Shown: positions 7,656 through 16,831 of the stretch, piece by piece
Position numbering within the stretch: the first letter of the stretch is position 1
Layout of the letters: every line of letters begins with the position of its first letter
Notes under the pieces: model-generated
Seen by the model: only the letters and a program-made list of their open reading frames with translations
What the model was told of the DNA's origin: nothing
The model's database searches: none
Translations under genes and position numbers: made by a program
Assembly: GCA_050948825.1 (NCBI GenBank)
Contig: JBMNEO010000004.1
Span: 4,748 to 68,747 of the forward strand
Origin: DUQX01 sp050948825
GTDB lineage: Bacteria; Bacillota; Dethiobacteria; DTU022; UBA8154
Direction of reading: 5' to 3'
Length of the DNA stretch: 64,000 nt

Positions 7656-8669
7656 ATGCCATCCACTGCGTGGTTTTTTTCCAGGAAGATCGGTATTGAT
7701 TTAGGAACAGCCAATACCCTTATCTATGTAAAGGGAAGAGGGATTGTTTTAAAAGAACCTTCCGTTGTAGCAATGCGCAGGGATACAGGCCAGGTGCTGG
7801 CCGTAGGGTCAAGGGCACAAAAAATGATTGGCCGTGCCCCTGAAAATATCGTCCTAATAAGGCCAATGCGGGATGGAGTTGTATCCAATTTTGATATCAC
7901 CAAAAAAATGCTCCGGGAATTTATCTCCAGGGTTTATCCCGGGCGTTTTCCTTTTCCGCTGCAAGCTGTGGTCAGCGTCTCCCTGGATGTTACAGAAATT
8001 GAGAAAAGGGCGGTCCTGGAAGCTGCCAGGCAGGCAGGAGCCAGGACGGTATATCTTGTTGAAAATTCCATTGCCGGGGCCATGGGAATCAATTTGCCTA
8101 TTGAGGAAAATGAAGCAAATATGCTGGTAGACATCGGCGGCGGCACCTCTGAAGCTGCGGTTATTACCCTGGGCGGCATTGTAAGCAAAAATTGCGTGAG
8201 GCTGGGCGGGGAAGAGTTTAATAGTGCGATCCGCCACTATATTAGAAAAAAATACAACTTCCTGGTGGGTGAGAGAACAGCGGAAGAGATAAAAATTAAG
8301 ATCGGTTCTGCTTTGCATACGTCGGCCAAGCAGCAGCTGGAGGTCAGGGGAACGGATCTGGTAAGAAGGATGCCCGGAAGGATTATGCTGAATTCCTGGG
8401 AAATTACAGATGTGCTCTCCGAACTGGTAGCATCTATTATAAAAGCTGTAAAAAAGACATTGGAAGATACTCCTGTGGAACTCATTAATGATATTATTGT
8501 TAACGGAATCACTATCACAGGCGGCGGTGCTCTTTTAAAGGACCTCCATCGGGCTATCACCAAGGAAACAAAAATTGCTGTATCCCTGGCGGAGAATCCA
8601 CTGGACAGTGTGGCTATGGGAACAGGAAAAATACTCTCTTCCTTGGATCTATTAAGAAAACTTGCATAA
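7656..8669 (+). CDS. mreB: Rod-shape-determining protein MreB/Mbl family
   Basis: A bacterial actin that organises lateral wall synthesis under the membrane. Motifs: phosphate-1 IGIDLGTANTLIYVKGRG, phosphate-2 MLVDIGGGTSEAAVITLGG, and adenosine-binding ITGGGALLKDLHRAI. Length fits MreB/Mbl (about 335-345). I chose ATG 7656, preceded by GAAGGGAAG; TTG 7635 behind AAGGAAG is an alternative. It is not next to mreCD or minCD, so it is likely an extra Mbl-like paralogue. Tail-to-tail with the glycosyltransferase gene. Confidence 0.9.
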   Translation: MPSTAWFFSRKIGIDLGTANTLIYVKGRGIVLKEPSVVAMRRDTGQVLAVGSRAQKMIGRAPENIVLIRPMRDGVVSNFDITKKMLREFISRVYPGRFPFPLQAVVSVSLDVTEIEKRAVLEAARQAGARTVYLVENSIAGAMGINLPIEENEANMLVDIGGGTSEAAVITLGGIVSKNCVRLGGEEFNSAIRHYIRKKYNFLVGERTAEEIKIKIGSALHTSAKQQLEVRGTDLVRRMPGRIMLNSWEITDVLSELVASIIKAVKKTLEDTPVELINDIIVNGITITGGGALLKDLHRAITKETKIAVSLAENPLDSVAMGTGKILSSLDLLRKLA

Positions 8670-8678
8670 TTAATTATA

Positions 8679-9569
8679 TCAGGATGAGGATAATATTTTT
8701 GTGAAAAAATCCTTTTTGCCCGCTTTTGAGCCCCTGTACATCATGTACCTGAGGATGAGCTTCAGGGCTTTTTTGTTTTCTAATTTGTTTTCTAGAAAGG
8801 GATATTCCTCCCTGCAGGCCAGCACTCCCTGAAAGTGTGCCGTAGCCTCCGGGTGTTTGGCTGCAAAAGCTTGAAACCAGTAAGCGGCCTTTAGCTGACG
8901 GTTGCAAAGCTGGTCAAAGTCAAGTTTATGTAAATGAAAGGCCACGGCCGCAGGATTGTAACGGAGCCGCAGCCCCCGGTGCTGGAGCCTGTAGCCCAAC
9001 TCAATATCTTCGCAGGCAGCATCCTTAAAAAATTCATCAAACCCTCCTGCCGCTACCACCTCCGGCAAAGGCGCTGAAAGGTTGCCGGTGATAAAATAGT
9101 GAAAGGGTACGTAAGCTGGATTAATTATTTTCTTATAAGGGAAACAATAATCGTAAGCAAGTTCTTTAACTGCAGGGGGCAGGGGGACCTCCGGGGGCCA
9201 TTCGATCCTCCCCAGAACGGCACACTCCCCGTGTTTTTGCCTGAATCTTCTGTGTTGATATAAGAGGTCCGGTGCCGCCAGGCAATCATCATTTAGGAAC
9301 AATACCGTTTTGCCCCCTGCTGTTTTAAGCCCTGCGTTCCGGGCGGCGGCGGGCCCTTTGTGCTCCTGTGAAAAAAAGTGGAAGGGAAAAGAAAAACTTG
9401 CATTTTTTAGATAGTCTGCTGTCCCGTCCCGGGAGCCGTCGTCGATCAGGATTACTTCAAAGGGCTGCCCTCCTTCAGTTTGCTTTTCCAGGGAATGCAG
9501 CGTGCGTTTGAGGATCTGCAGGCGGTTGCAGGTGGGGATGATGATGCTAATCAGCTGCTGGTTTTCCAT
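8679..9569 (-). CDS. Family 2 glycosyltransferase
   Basis: 296 residues. The N-terminal GT-A fold is clear: SIIIPTCNRLQILKRTLHSL, EVILIDDGSRDGTADYL, GPAAARNAGLK, and the metal-binding VLFLNDDCLAAPDL (DxD-like NDD). The acceptor-site acidic motif is DAACEDIELGYRLQHRGLRL. It transfers a sugar from a nucleotide donor to a surface glycan or lipid; the donor is unknown. The start ATG follows AGAGGAGG. It is the last gene of a minus-strand block with two nucleotide-sugar enzymes, so it probably uses their products. Confidence 0.85.
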   Translation of the reverse strand: MENQQLISIIIPTCNRLQILKRTLHSLEKQTEGGQPFEVILIDDGSRDGTADYLKNASFSFPFHFFSQEHKGPAAARNAGLKTAGGKTVLFLNDDCLAAPDLLYQHRRFRQKHGECAVLGRIEWPPEVPLPPAVKELAYDYCFPYKKIINPAYVPFHYFITGNLSAPLPEVVAAGGFDEFFKDAACEDIELGYRLQHRGLRLRYNPAAVAFHLHKLDFDQLCNRQLKAAYWFQAFAAKHPEATAHFQGVLACREEYPFLENKLENKKALKLILRYMMYRGSKAGKKDFFTKILSSS

Positions 9570-9601
9570 GTCCGGACCTCCTCTTAGAGTTTATTGATAG
9601 A

Positions 9602-9620
9602 GCCGGGCAAACAGCCCGGC
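9602..9620. terminator. GC-rich hairpin between glycosyltransferase and epimerase genes
   Basis: Perfect 7-bp stem GCCGGGC / GCCCGGC with loop AAACA, followed on the plus side by GGTTTT. A second smaller CCCGG/CCGGG hairpin follows at about 9634-9648. It lies between two co-directional minus-strand genes, so it may partly terminate or stabilise the operon transcript. Confidence 0.4.
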
Positions 9621-9661
9621 GGTTTTAAAAATGCCCGGTCCTTCCGGGTAAGAGTGCCCTT

Positions 9662-10642
9662 TTACGCTTTACCATTCAACATCTGTTGCCTTTGCCAGTC
9701 TATAGTTGTTCTCAAACCGTTTTCCAGTGTTACTTTGGGGAAATAGCCCAGCATTTGTTCTGCAGCGGACAAATCCGGAATTCTTCGGGGGATATCTTCA
9801 TAATACGGTCCATAAAATTCTTCATGCGCTTGAAATACAATATCCCCCTTGGCGCCGGAAATGGCGAGGATAAGTTGTGCCAGTTCCAGGATAGTGGTTT
9901 CCCGCCGGCTGCCGAGGTTGAAAATCTTTCCCTCCGCTTCCGGTTGGGTTCCTGCTTTGACTGTCCCTTCTACAATATCTTCGACATAAGTGAAGCAGCG
10001 TGTTTGGCTGCCGTCACCGTGCACAGTCAAAGGTTTGCCCGTTATGGCCTGGCTTATAAAGCGGGCTGTTACACCGCCGTAATCTGAACTGTCCCCGTGC
10101 GGCCCGTAGACATTAAAATAGCGGACAATAACTAAAGGAAGCCCCTTTCTGAGATAACCGAAGCAGAGATGTTCTGCCGCACTTTTTGAGACGGCATAGC
10201 ACCAGCGATCGGCGGCAGAAGGGCCGTAAACCCTGTTATTGTTTTCACGGAAAGGAACCTCTGCGTTTTTACCGTAGACCTCCGAGGTGGAGGTGAAAAT
10301 AACCTTTTTGCCCAGCTGCCAGGCCAGCTCCAGCAGATCCAGGGTCTGGCAGACATTTACCTGTATTACCTTTACAGGATCTTCGACATACCACTTGACC
10401 CCTACTACCGCTGCCAGGTGAAAGATAACATCTGTTTCCTGCATAATTTTCCGCAATTTTTCTTTTTCTGCGGTAGAACCCCGGATAAATCTAAAATGAA
10501 GATTTTCCCTTAGATGTTCCAGTTTCTTTAAATTTCCTTTGCTGAGATCATCCAGGCCCCACACTTCATCTCCCCGCTCCAGCAAGGACGTGCATAAATG
10601 GGAGCCGATAAAACCCGCGGCACCCGTTACCAGGTATCTCAT
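9662..10642 (-). CDS. NAD-dependent nucleotide-sugar epimerase/dehydratase
   Basis: A 326-residue extended short-chain dehydrogenase: Rossmann motif VTGAAGFIGSHLCTSLLERG, catalytic S/T and Y-K (TSTSEVYGKN and YAVSKSAAEH), and VRYFNVYGPHG. Closest by pattern to UDP-glucose 4-epimerase / UDP-glucuronate decarboxylase-type enzymes; the adjacent UDP-sugar dehydrogenase suggests a UDP-glucuronate-derived substrate. It starts within the last codons of the dehydrogenase gene (4-base overlap), so the two are translationally coupled. Confidence 0.85.
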   Translation of the reverse strand: MRYLVTGAAGFIGSHLCTSLLERGDEVWGLDDLSKGNLKKLEHLRENLHFRFIRGSTAEKEKLRKIMQETDVIFHLAAVVGVKWYVEDPVKVIQVNVCQTLDLLELAWQLGKKVIFTSTSEVYGKNAEVPFRENNNRVYGPSAADRWCYAVSKSAAEHLCFGYLRKGLPLVIVRYFNVYGPHGDSSDYGGVTARFISQAITGKPLTVHGDGSQTRCFTYVEDIVEGTVKAGTQPEAEGKIFNLGSRRETTILELAQLILAISGAKGDIVFQAHEEFYGPYYEDIPRRIPDLSAAEQMLGYFPKVTLENGLRTTIDWQRQQMLNGKA

Positions 10643-11952
10643 ATGCCCACCCCCTGGTAATCGATCCCCAGTTCCCGCAACTGCCCGCTCTCATAAATAT
10701 TTCTCCCGTCAACTATGAGCGGAACTGCCAGGCAGTCCTTGATCTGTTTCAGGTCGAGCTCCCGGTACTCGGGCCATGCGGTGAGGATTAGCAGGGCATC
10801 TTTGCCCTGTGCCGCCGCATGAGGCGACGAGGCCCATTCAACTCCCGGAAGGTCGTTTCCCGCCAGCCTTCCCTCGCGGGGGCTTTTTATCCAGGGATCG
10901 TGGACGGTGACGCTTGCTCCGGCAGAGAGCAGCTGTTTTATAATCGGCAGGCTGTGCGAATCCCTGACATCATCGGTTTGGGGTTTGAAGGCCATACCCA
11001 GGACGGCAATCCGCCTGCCCCGCAGTCCGCCCAGTTTTGCCTGCAGTTTATGCACTATTTCCCTGCGCTTTTCCTCGTTAACTCGCAGCGCCGCCTCCAG
11101 CAGTTTTGCCTCTTTCTTTGCTTCTTGAAACTGCCGGAGCAGTGATTTCAAGTCTTTTTCCAGGCAGGGTCCGCTAAAGCCGATGCCTGCTTCCAGGAAG
11201 TGTGGATTTATGCGCGGGTCCAGGCCGATCCCTCTGCTCACCACACGGATGTCGGCGCCTACCTGCTCGCATAAAAGGGCGATTTCATTGATAAAGGATA
11301 TTTTACTCGCCAGGAAGGCGTTACTGGCATGCTTGATCAGTTCTGCGTTTTCCCAGGTGGTTAGCAGTATGGGGATCCCGGGAGGGCTGTATAAGCCGGC
11401 TACTGTTTCGGCTGTTTCACGGGAAGGGGCACCGACCACTATCCTCGACGGTTCCCAGAAATCCTGAACACCGGAGCCCTCCCGGAGAAATTCCGGACAG
11501 GAGACGACAGCCGCTCTTGCCGCGAGGTCTCTTTCCTGCAGGAAAGCGGCTATTTTTCGGCATGTTCCCGCGGGGACGGTGCTCTTAATGATTACCAGGG
11601 CCTGATCGCTTCTGTGGCGGGCAACTTCCTCCGCCGCAGAGTATACCTGTGATGTGTCCGCTTCGCCTGAAGGCAGGGCAGGAGTCCCGGTGCAGATAAA
11701 GATCATTTCCGCTTCTTGCAGATCCGTTACGCGGGTAGTAAAGACCAGCAGGCCGTTATCCATTGTTTCGTGAACCAGTTCTTCCAGCCCCGGCTCGTAA
11801 AAGGGCATTTTCCCCCTTTGAATATCTTTTATCTTAGCACTGTTTATATCGTATGCTATGCTTTTATAACCAAGTTTGGCCAGGCAGGCTGCCTGAATCA
11901 ATCCGATGTGTCCCAGGCCTCCAACTATCCCGACCGCTGTTTTCTTTTCCAT
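10639..11952 (-). CDS. Nucleotide-sugar (UDP-glucose/GDP-mannose-type) dehydrogenase
   Basis: 437 residues, normal size. N-terminal NAD fold (GIVGGLGHIGLIQAACLAKL), middle domain with the catalytic cysteine in AGIGFSGPCLEKDLKSL, and C-terminal UDP-binding domain (VLGMAFKPQTDDVRDSHSLP). It oxidises a nucleotide hexose to the uronic acid in two NAD-linked steps. The start ATG is preceded by GAGGTG. Upstream, 12009-12022 is the perfect palindrome ATCATTTAAATGAT, which could be an operator. Coupled to the epimerase downstream. Confidence 0.88.
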   Translation of the reverse strand: MEKKTAVGIVGGLGHIGLIQAACLAKLGYKSIAYDINSAKIKDIQRGKMPFYEPGLEELVHETMDNGLLVFTTRVTDLQEAEMIFICTGTPALPSGEADTSQVYSAAEEVARHRSDQALVIIKSTVPAGTCRKIAAFLQERDLAARAAVVSCPEFLREGSGVQDFWEPSRIVVGAPSRETAETVAGLYSPPGIPILLTTWENAELIKHASNAFLASKISFINEIALLCEQVGADIRVVSRGIGLDPRINPHFLEAGIGFSGPCLEKDLKSLLRQFQEAKKEAKLLEAALRVNEEKRREIVHKLQAKLGGLRGRRIAVLGMAFKPQTDDVRDSHSLPIIKQLLSAGASVTVHDPWIKSPREGRLAGNDLPGVEWASSPHAAAQGKDALLILTAWPEYRELDLKQIKDCLAVPLIVDGRNIYESGQLRELGIDYQGVGI

Positions 11953-12120
11953 AAATCTTACACCTCATAACAGATTATTTATTAATGACAGCACGAAATA
12001 AAGAAATAATCATTTAAATGATCATTCAATTTACAACCCGAACTGGCCCCCAAAACGGGAAGCCAACAAGTCGTGATATGATATTCCTTTCGCAACTTAT
12101 TTGTTACAGACTCATAAGGA

Positions 12121-13200
12121 TCAGCAAATATCCGAATACCAGCGGTTTTTGTTTTCTGCGAAAATTTCCTCCATGATTACGCGCACATTCTTTGTTATCC
12201 TCCATTCCGGGTAGTGGGAGGAAAATTTTTGCGTGTCGCTGATATACCAGATGTGATCCCCGGTGCGGTGCTGATCATTGTAAAGGCAGTTTATTTTTTT
12301 GCGGGTTATTTCCTGGGCAATCTCAACTGCTTCTATGACGGAGATATTTGAAGCGCGTCCTCCTCCCAGGTTGTAAACTTCACCGCCGGGGCGCGGGTTT
12401 TTAAAAAACGCATCTATGGCTGCAACAACGTCGCTGGAGCTGATTACATCCCTTACCTGTTTGCCCTTGTAACCAAATATGGTGTAAGGAGTTCCTGTAA
12501 CGGCGCATTTCATCAGGTAATTGATAAAACCGTGCTGTTCCACACCCGACTGACGGGCGCCGCTTAATACTCCCCCGCGGAAACAGCAGGTTTTTTGCCG
12601 GAAATACCTCCCGTATTCCTGGACCAGGAGATCTGCCGCAAGCTTGGATGTGCCGAATAGGGAGTGTGTGCAACCGTCAACGGGCATGTTTTCGGGGATG
12701 CCCTGCCGGTAGGGGTGCAGGGGATCGATCTCCCAGCGGGTTTCCAGTTCCACCAGGGGGAGCTTGTTGGGACGGTCGCCGTAGACTTTGTTGGTGGAGG
12801 TAAAGATAAAAACCCCATCCGGGCAGTATTTGCGCATAGCCTCCAGCAGGTTCAGCGTGCCGTTGGCATTTACGGTGAAATCGGTCAGCGGATCGCCGGC
12901 AGCCCAGTCGTGGGAAGGCTGCGCTGCGGTATGGACGATCAGGGAAATATTTTCACCGAAGCTGGAAAAAATATTGTTTATCGCTTCCGCATCCCTGATA
13001 TCCGTGCAATAATGCTTATATCTCGAGCCGGACAGGTTTTTCAGCCGCCTGAGATTGCCGGCAACCGATCCGGTGGGGCCAAAAAAATGCCTGCGCATGT
13101 CGTTGTCGATGCCGATAACATCAAAACCGGCTTGGATATAAAATTCGGCCGCTGCGGAGCCGATTAACCCCGCCGAACCCGTGATCACGATAACTGACAT
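12121..13200 (-). CDS. CDP-paratose 2-epimerase-like NAD-dependent epimerase
   Basis: 359 residues. Rossmann motif ITGSAGLIGSAAAEFYIQAG, then HTAAQPSHDWAAGDPLTDFT, FTSTNKVYGDRPNKLPL and the long GYKGKQVRDVISSSD signature, which together mark the tyvelose (CDP-paratose 2-) epimerase group rather than GalE. The catalytic Tyr position is occupied in the THSLFGTSKLAADLL region as in that subgroup. It would interconvert C2 epimers of a deoxysugar nucleotide for surface glycans. Its ribosome site is weak (AGAGAA). It belongs to the surface-sugar block but is transcribed separately from ugd. Confidence 0.82.
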   Translation of the reverse strand: MSVIVITGSAGLIGSAAAEFYIQAGFDVIGIDNDMRRHFFGPTGSVAGNLRRLKNLSGSRYKHYCTDIRDAEAINNIFSSFGENISLIVHTAAQPSHDWAAGDPLTDFTVNANGTLNLLEAMRKYCPDGVFIFTSTNKVYGDRPNKLPLVELETRWEIDPLHPYRQGIPENMPVDGCTHSLFGTSKLAADLLVQEYGRYFRQKTCCFRGGVLSGARQSGVEQHGFINYLMKCAVTGTPYTIFGYKGKQVRDVISSSDVVAAIDAFFKNPRPGGEVYNLGGGRASNISVIEAVEIAQEITRKKINCLYNDQHRTGDHIWYISDTQKFSSHYPEWRITKNVRVIMEEIFAENKNRWYSDIC

Positions 13201-13362
13201 TTTTCTCTGTACCCGTCCGGGTGTTAAACCGTTGGTTATTAAAGCGGGGAGTAGTCTTGCAAGTTTCTGCCCGCCTTTATATACTGTATGTAGCAGAGGT
13301 GAAATTTGACAGCAACAAGAAGGCAGTCACTTCTTTGCTTTAAATTGAAAGGAGCCGGGAAA

Positions 13363-14256
13363 ATGCGTCTGAAAGATTTAACAATTGAAGTGGACGGTAT
13401 CCCTTTAAAAGGGCGGGCTTACCTGCCCGCTTTAGAGCCTGAAGGGGAGGTTTGGAAAAAGGAGCCGCTGCTGATTCTCTGCCACGGTATCCCCAGGGGC
13501 GAACCGGATCGTGGAAGAGGGCAGGGATCGGTGCAAAAGGTAGGGCAGAAGCGGGAGCAGGAGCAGGAGCCTGAGGAAGACGGCGGCTATCCTGCGCTTG
13601 CAGAGCGCTGCTTTGCCGAAGGTTTCCCGTGTTTCCATTTTAATTTCCGGGGGACGGGAGAGAGCGGGGGGAATTTTGACCTGAAGGGTTGGACGAGGGA
13701 CCTGCGGGGTGTGTTGGATTGCTGGGAACAGAAGGAATTACATCAAGGGGGTTTTTACCTCTGGGGTTTTAGCGCCGGAGCGGCGGTTTCCTGCTGCGTG
13801 GCTGCTGTTGATTTCCGCGTTAAGGGGGTAGTTCTGGCGGCCAGCCCGGCGGAATTCAAAAGCCTTTTCCCCCGGAAGAACCTGCCGGCTATTCTTGAGC
13901 GCTTTCGCGAAACCGGCCTTTTCAGAGATCCTTCTTTTCCTGCCGATCCCGAGAGCTGGCTGGAAGATATTTATTCCGTAAATCCTCTCAACGAAATTCA
14001 AAAAATAGCTCCGCGCCCTCTGCTGCTGGTTCATGGGACGGGGGACGATGTGGTCCCCTATGAACATGCGCAAAAGCTCAATGAAGCAGTGGAGGCAAAG
14101 AGGAAGGCGAAAGGAACGGGGGCTCTGCAGGCTTCTGCCGGGGAACCCGAGCCGCTATTGACGCTGCCGGGGGCCGGCCACCAACTGCGCAAAGATCCGC
14201 AGGCCGTAGCGAAATGCATCAACTGGTTAAAGGAATTAAAAAACATTACCCGATAG
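13363..14256 (+). CDS. Alpha/beta hydrolase
   Basis: 297 residues. Canonical elements: oxyanion strand LLILCHGIPRGE, nucleophile elbow GFSAGAA (Ser), acid GTGDDVVPYEHA (Asp) and GAGHQLRKDP (His). A Lys/Gln/Glu-rich insert (about residues 50-68, VGQKREQEQEPEEDGG) after the oxyanion loop is unusual and probably surface-exposed. The start ATG 13363 has AAAGGAG upstream; the open frame extends further without a site. Substrate unknown (esterase- or peptidase-like). Stands alone. Confidence 0.8.
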   Translation: MRLKDLTIEVDGIPLKGRAYLPALEPEGEVWKKEPLLILCHGIPRGEPDRGRGQGSVQKVGQKREQEQEPEEDGGYPALAERCFAEGFPCFHFNFRGTGESGGNFDLKGWTRDLRGVLDCWEQKELHQGGFYLWGFSAGAAVSCCVAAVDFRVKGVVLAASPAEFKSLFPRKNLPAILERFRETGLFRDPSFPADPESWLEDIYSVNPLNEIQKIAPRPLLLVHGTGDDVVPYEHAQKLNEAVEAKRKAKGTGALQASAGEPEPLLTLPGAGHQLRKDPQAVAKCINWLKELKNITR

Positions 14257-14270
14257 GAAGGTGCAATCTA

Positions 14271-14609
14271 TTAATGGGGCCCCGACTGCCGGTTAATGAT
14301 TCTTCTCTGTTCCCATTTGCGTACGGGATTTCTGTGCCATTGTTTGTACTCTGTAAACTCTTCATCAGTTAAAAAGATATCGCTCCAAAGATAGACTGCA
14401 GGGGCAGGCAAAGTCCTGGCCCCCTGAACATCTTCCCTGTAGATCTCTTTGATTGTTTCGAAACCATAGATCTGGAAAAGTATTTTGATCTGCTCCAGGG
14501 TCCCCCTGGCCAGCACCTCCAGGATGATCGTTTTTTTCATGCTATCTGTATCTATTAAAGCAGTATCGTAATTCCAGAAAACTGTTTTTAATTCTTCAGG
14601 AAGTTTCAT
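14271..14609 (-). CDS. DUF6922-type partner protein of the AbiEii gene
   Basis: 112 residues from ATG 14609 (MKLPEELKTVFWNYDTALID). The ATG overlaps the stop of the upstream AbiEii-type gene by 4 bases, so both are made together. The sequence WNYDTALIDTDSMKKTIILE, LARGTLEQIKILFQIYG is shared by small proteins that accompany AbiEii nucleotidyltransferases and is thought to be the antitoxin-like partner; I name the family from memory, with moderate certainty. No HTH is obvious, unlike classical AbiEi. Repair of this assignment would need a profile search. Confidence 0.65.
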   Translation of the reverse strand: MKLPEELKTVFWNYDTALIDTDSMKKTIILEVLARGTLEQIKILFQIYGFETIKEIYREDVQGARTLPAPAVYLWSDIFLTDEEFTEYKQWHRNPVRKWEQRRIINRQSGPH

Positions 14610-15304
14610 CGCCCTGGCTCTCCCATGCAATATTCAGAAAGATATTCATAAACCTTTGCATTTAAATAGCTTTCTATGTTTTCCCGGGTTATGGTTTTGT
14701 CGAAAAGCAGCTGCTCGGTTTCTTTTTTATCGTGAATATCTTCAGTATATTTAAGCTGTTGTAGAAACAGCTTCCCGGAAAAGACGGTTTCTCCTTCTAA
14801 AACGTACTTTTGCCCACATTCCTTTATAATACGTTTAATATTTATAATATTTTGGGTTAAGAGGTAATATAAATCTACATAGTCTCTAAATGTTGTCCTT
14901 CTCCCTATAGTATAAGCTTTCATTAGAGCAATTTCTTCCGGTGAAGCTAATTTAAGCCCTGAGAGACGGGCATCAATATTTTCCCCGTTAATAAAGCCGT
15001 TTATGATTCTAAAGGGATAAGAGATAAAGCTGGTTTTAATACCCATAATATTTACGTCTATCTGGTCAGTCTTTCTAAAAACTATGTTTGCCTGCCCGGC
15101 AGCGATAAAATTGTTCAACCAGCCGGTAATTTTTTTTGTGTCAATATTGCCCGGTGTAAAAAAATCCAGATCATTTGACCTGCGATGCTTGATTTTCATG
15201 GCTAAAGCTGTACCCCCTGCCAGGTAGTATCTTTCCATAAATTTTTCCTCGCTTAACAGGCGGCATATTTCTAGCATGTTATTATTGATTACAGCATCGA
15301 GCAA
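14606..15304 (-). CDS. AbiEii/AbiGii-type nucleotidyltransferase toxin
   Basis: 232 residues. The polymerase-beta-like core YYLAGGTALAMKIKHRRSND followed by LDFFTPG supplies the GG-T-A and DxD metal motif, and SPEEIALMKAYTIGRRTTFR with DYVDLYYLL matches the conserved lysine helix of AbiEii (DUF1814) toxins. These act in abortive infection, probably by nucleotidylating RNA or protein targets. I place the start at TTG 15304: AAGGAGAG lies exactly 8 bases upstream, whereas longer starts lack a site. Forms a two-gene unit with the overlapping DUF6922 gene. Confidence 0.78.
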   Translation of the reverse strand: MLDAVINNNMLEICRLLSEEKFMERYYLAGGTALAMKIKHRRSNDLDFFTPGNIDTKKITGWLNNFIAAGQANIVFRKTDQIDVNIMGIKTSFISYPFRIINGFINGENIDARLSGLKLASPEEIALMKAYTIGRRTTFRDYVDLYYLLTQNIINIKRIIKECGQKYVLEGETVFSGKLFLQQLKYTEDIHDKKETEQLLFDKTITRENIESYLNAKVYEYLSEYCMGEPGR

Positions 15305-15404
15305 GGCAAACACTCTCCTTGAAGAGTATGATACTATATTTATTATATCACATTGTTTACCATTTTCATACAATTTACGGGGGCTAAAAAAGATATTATA
15401 GTTC

Positions 15405-15433
15405 TTGACAATATAATTTAAGAAAATTAGAAT
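15405..15433 (+). promoter_or_regulatory. Sigma-A-type promoter of the arsR-ABC operon
   Basis: TTGACA at 15405-15410 and TAGAAT at 15428-15433 with a 17-base spacer. AT-rich repeats with ATTTAATTAAGT and TCTTAATTAG follow before the ArsR start and could be its own operator. Confidence 0.7.
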
Positions 15434-15470
15434 TTAATTAAGTAAAATCTTAATTAGTCTGGTGATGCTT

Positions 15471-15857
15471 ATGGAACAGTTATTAACCAGGTTAAAGGCG
15501 TTGGCTGATAAAACGCGTTTAAAGATCATCATAATTCTTTTAAACTATGATTTATGTGTAGGGGCTCTGGCAAAGCATTTAGCTATTTCCGAAGCAGCTG
15601 TTTCCCAGCAGCTGCAAATTTTAAGAAAAGCAGGGCTGGTCAGGGGGGGAAAACGCGGTTACTGGACCCATTACAGGGTGGAAAAAGAAATCATCAAGCA
15701 AATTATTTCCGACCTGGAAGAGCTACCTAACCGGCAGGTTAACCTCACATTTATCTGTCAACGAGGGTTGGCCGGGGGAAAATATTTATCTTGCCGGAAA
15801 ACATGTTTCGATAGAATAGAAGGACCTGACGATGCGAACAGGGGAGATAGTAAATGA
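15471..15857 (+). CDS. ArsR-family transcriptional regulator
   Basis: 128 residues. A winged helix is clear: MEQLLTRLKALADKTRLKII, LAKHLAISEAAVSQQLQILR, KAGLVRGGKRGYWTHYRV. The C-terminal tail has four cysteines/histidine-poor motifs (TFICQRG, YLSCRKTCF) that could bind metal or be redox-sensitive. The last bases overlap the ABC ATPase start (ATGA), so it almost surely controls this exporter and itself. The start was set at ATG 15471 behind GGTGATG; ATG 15465 is also possible. Confidence 0.85.
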   Translation: MEQLLTRLKALADKTRLKIIIILLNYDLCVGALAKHLAISEAAVSQQLQILRKAGLVRGGKRGYWTHYRVEKEIIKQIISDLEELPNRQVNLTFICQRGLAGGKYLSCRKTCFDRIEGPDDANRGDSK

Positions 15858-16831
15858 ATATTTTGGAAGCGAGCCGTTTAACCAAAAAATACGGGGATTT
15901 TACAGCTGTAAATAATCTTGATTTTAATGTTGTTGAAGGGGAAATTTTTGGATTTCTCGGGCCCAACGGGGCCGGTAAGACCACTACCATTAATATGCTG
16001 ACCGGGCTGGCCAGGGTAACCTCCGGCTCTGTTTACTTGTCAGGAATAGATTATACCCGCGATACTAAAAAGGCTCAGCGGTTCATGGGTATTGTTCCCG
16101 ATGAAAGCAACCTTTATGAAGAAATGGACGGGTTTCATAATCTAACCTTTTGCGCCGCTCTTTATGGTATGGAAAAACGCATCCGCGAAGAAAGGGCGAA
16201 AAGGCTTCTCCATCAATTTGGGCTGGCAGGTGTTGGAAACAGGCCCTTTAAGGCTTACTCCAAAGGTATGAAAAGAAAGCTCACGATTGCGGCCGGCATC
16301 ATTCATGAGCCCAAAATTCTTTTCCTGGACGAGCCGACGACCGGTATAGATGTTGCGAGCGCAAGGCAGATACGCAAGTTAATATTGGATTTGAACAAAA
16401 AAGGTACCACTATTTTTTTAACCACGCATTACATTGAAGAAGCGGAAAGGCTCTGTGACAGAGTGGCCTTTATTGTTGATGGAGAAATTGTACGCGTGGG
16501 GACTGTTGACGAATTATTGAAAGAGGCGCAGGGGGAAACCATCATTCAGTTTACGCTGAGCGGGGATATTTCCAAAATCAAGCAGGTTGCTGTGGACCGG
16601 TTCCCGGATTTTACGATCGAAATAGTGGGGGAAAATATGCTCAGGATTCATTCCGCTTCCCTGGTTTCCCTCATGCCCTTTATGAGGTTTTTTGAAGAAA
16701 ATGGCCTGCTTGTTTTTGAGGCGAAAATTATCCGCCCCTCCCTGGAAGATGTCTTTGTAAAGGTTACCGGAATTGAACTGGAAAAAATGAAGAAAGAAAA
16801 GGAAAAGAAAGGGGCAGGTGGAAAAATTTGA
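15854..16831 (+). CDS. ABC transporter ATP-binding protein (ABC-2 exporter type)
   Basis: 325 residues. Walker A GPNGAGKTTTINMLTGL, Q-loop region GIVPDESNLYEEMDG, signature YSKGMKRKL (S-K-G variant of LSGGQ), Walker B ILFLDEPTTGID and H-loop TTHYIEEAE. A C-terminal extension of about 90 residues is typical of drug/ion exporters of the CcmA group. GGGGAGATAGTAA precedes the ATG. The next gene overlaps by one codon. Cargo unknown; the ArsR regulator suggests a metal or toxic compound. Confidence 0.88.
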   Translation: MNILEASRLTKKYGDFTAVNNLDFNVVEGEIFGFLGPNGAGKTTTINMLTGLARVTSGSVYLSGIDYTRDTKKAQRFMGIVPDESNLYEEMDGFHNLTFCAALYGMEKRIREERAKRLLHQFGLAGVGNRPFKAYSKGMKRKLTIAAGIIHEPKILFLDEPTTGIDVASARQIRKLILDLNKKGTTIFLTTHYIEEAERLCDRVAFIVDGEIVRVGTVDELLKEAQGETIIQFTLSGDISKIKQVAVDRFPDFTIEIVGENMLRIHSASLVSLMPFMRFFEENGLLVFEAKIIRPSLEDVFVKVTGIELEKMKKEKEKKGAGGKI

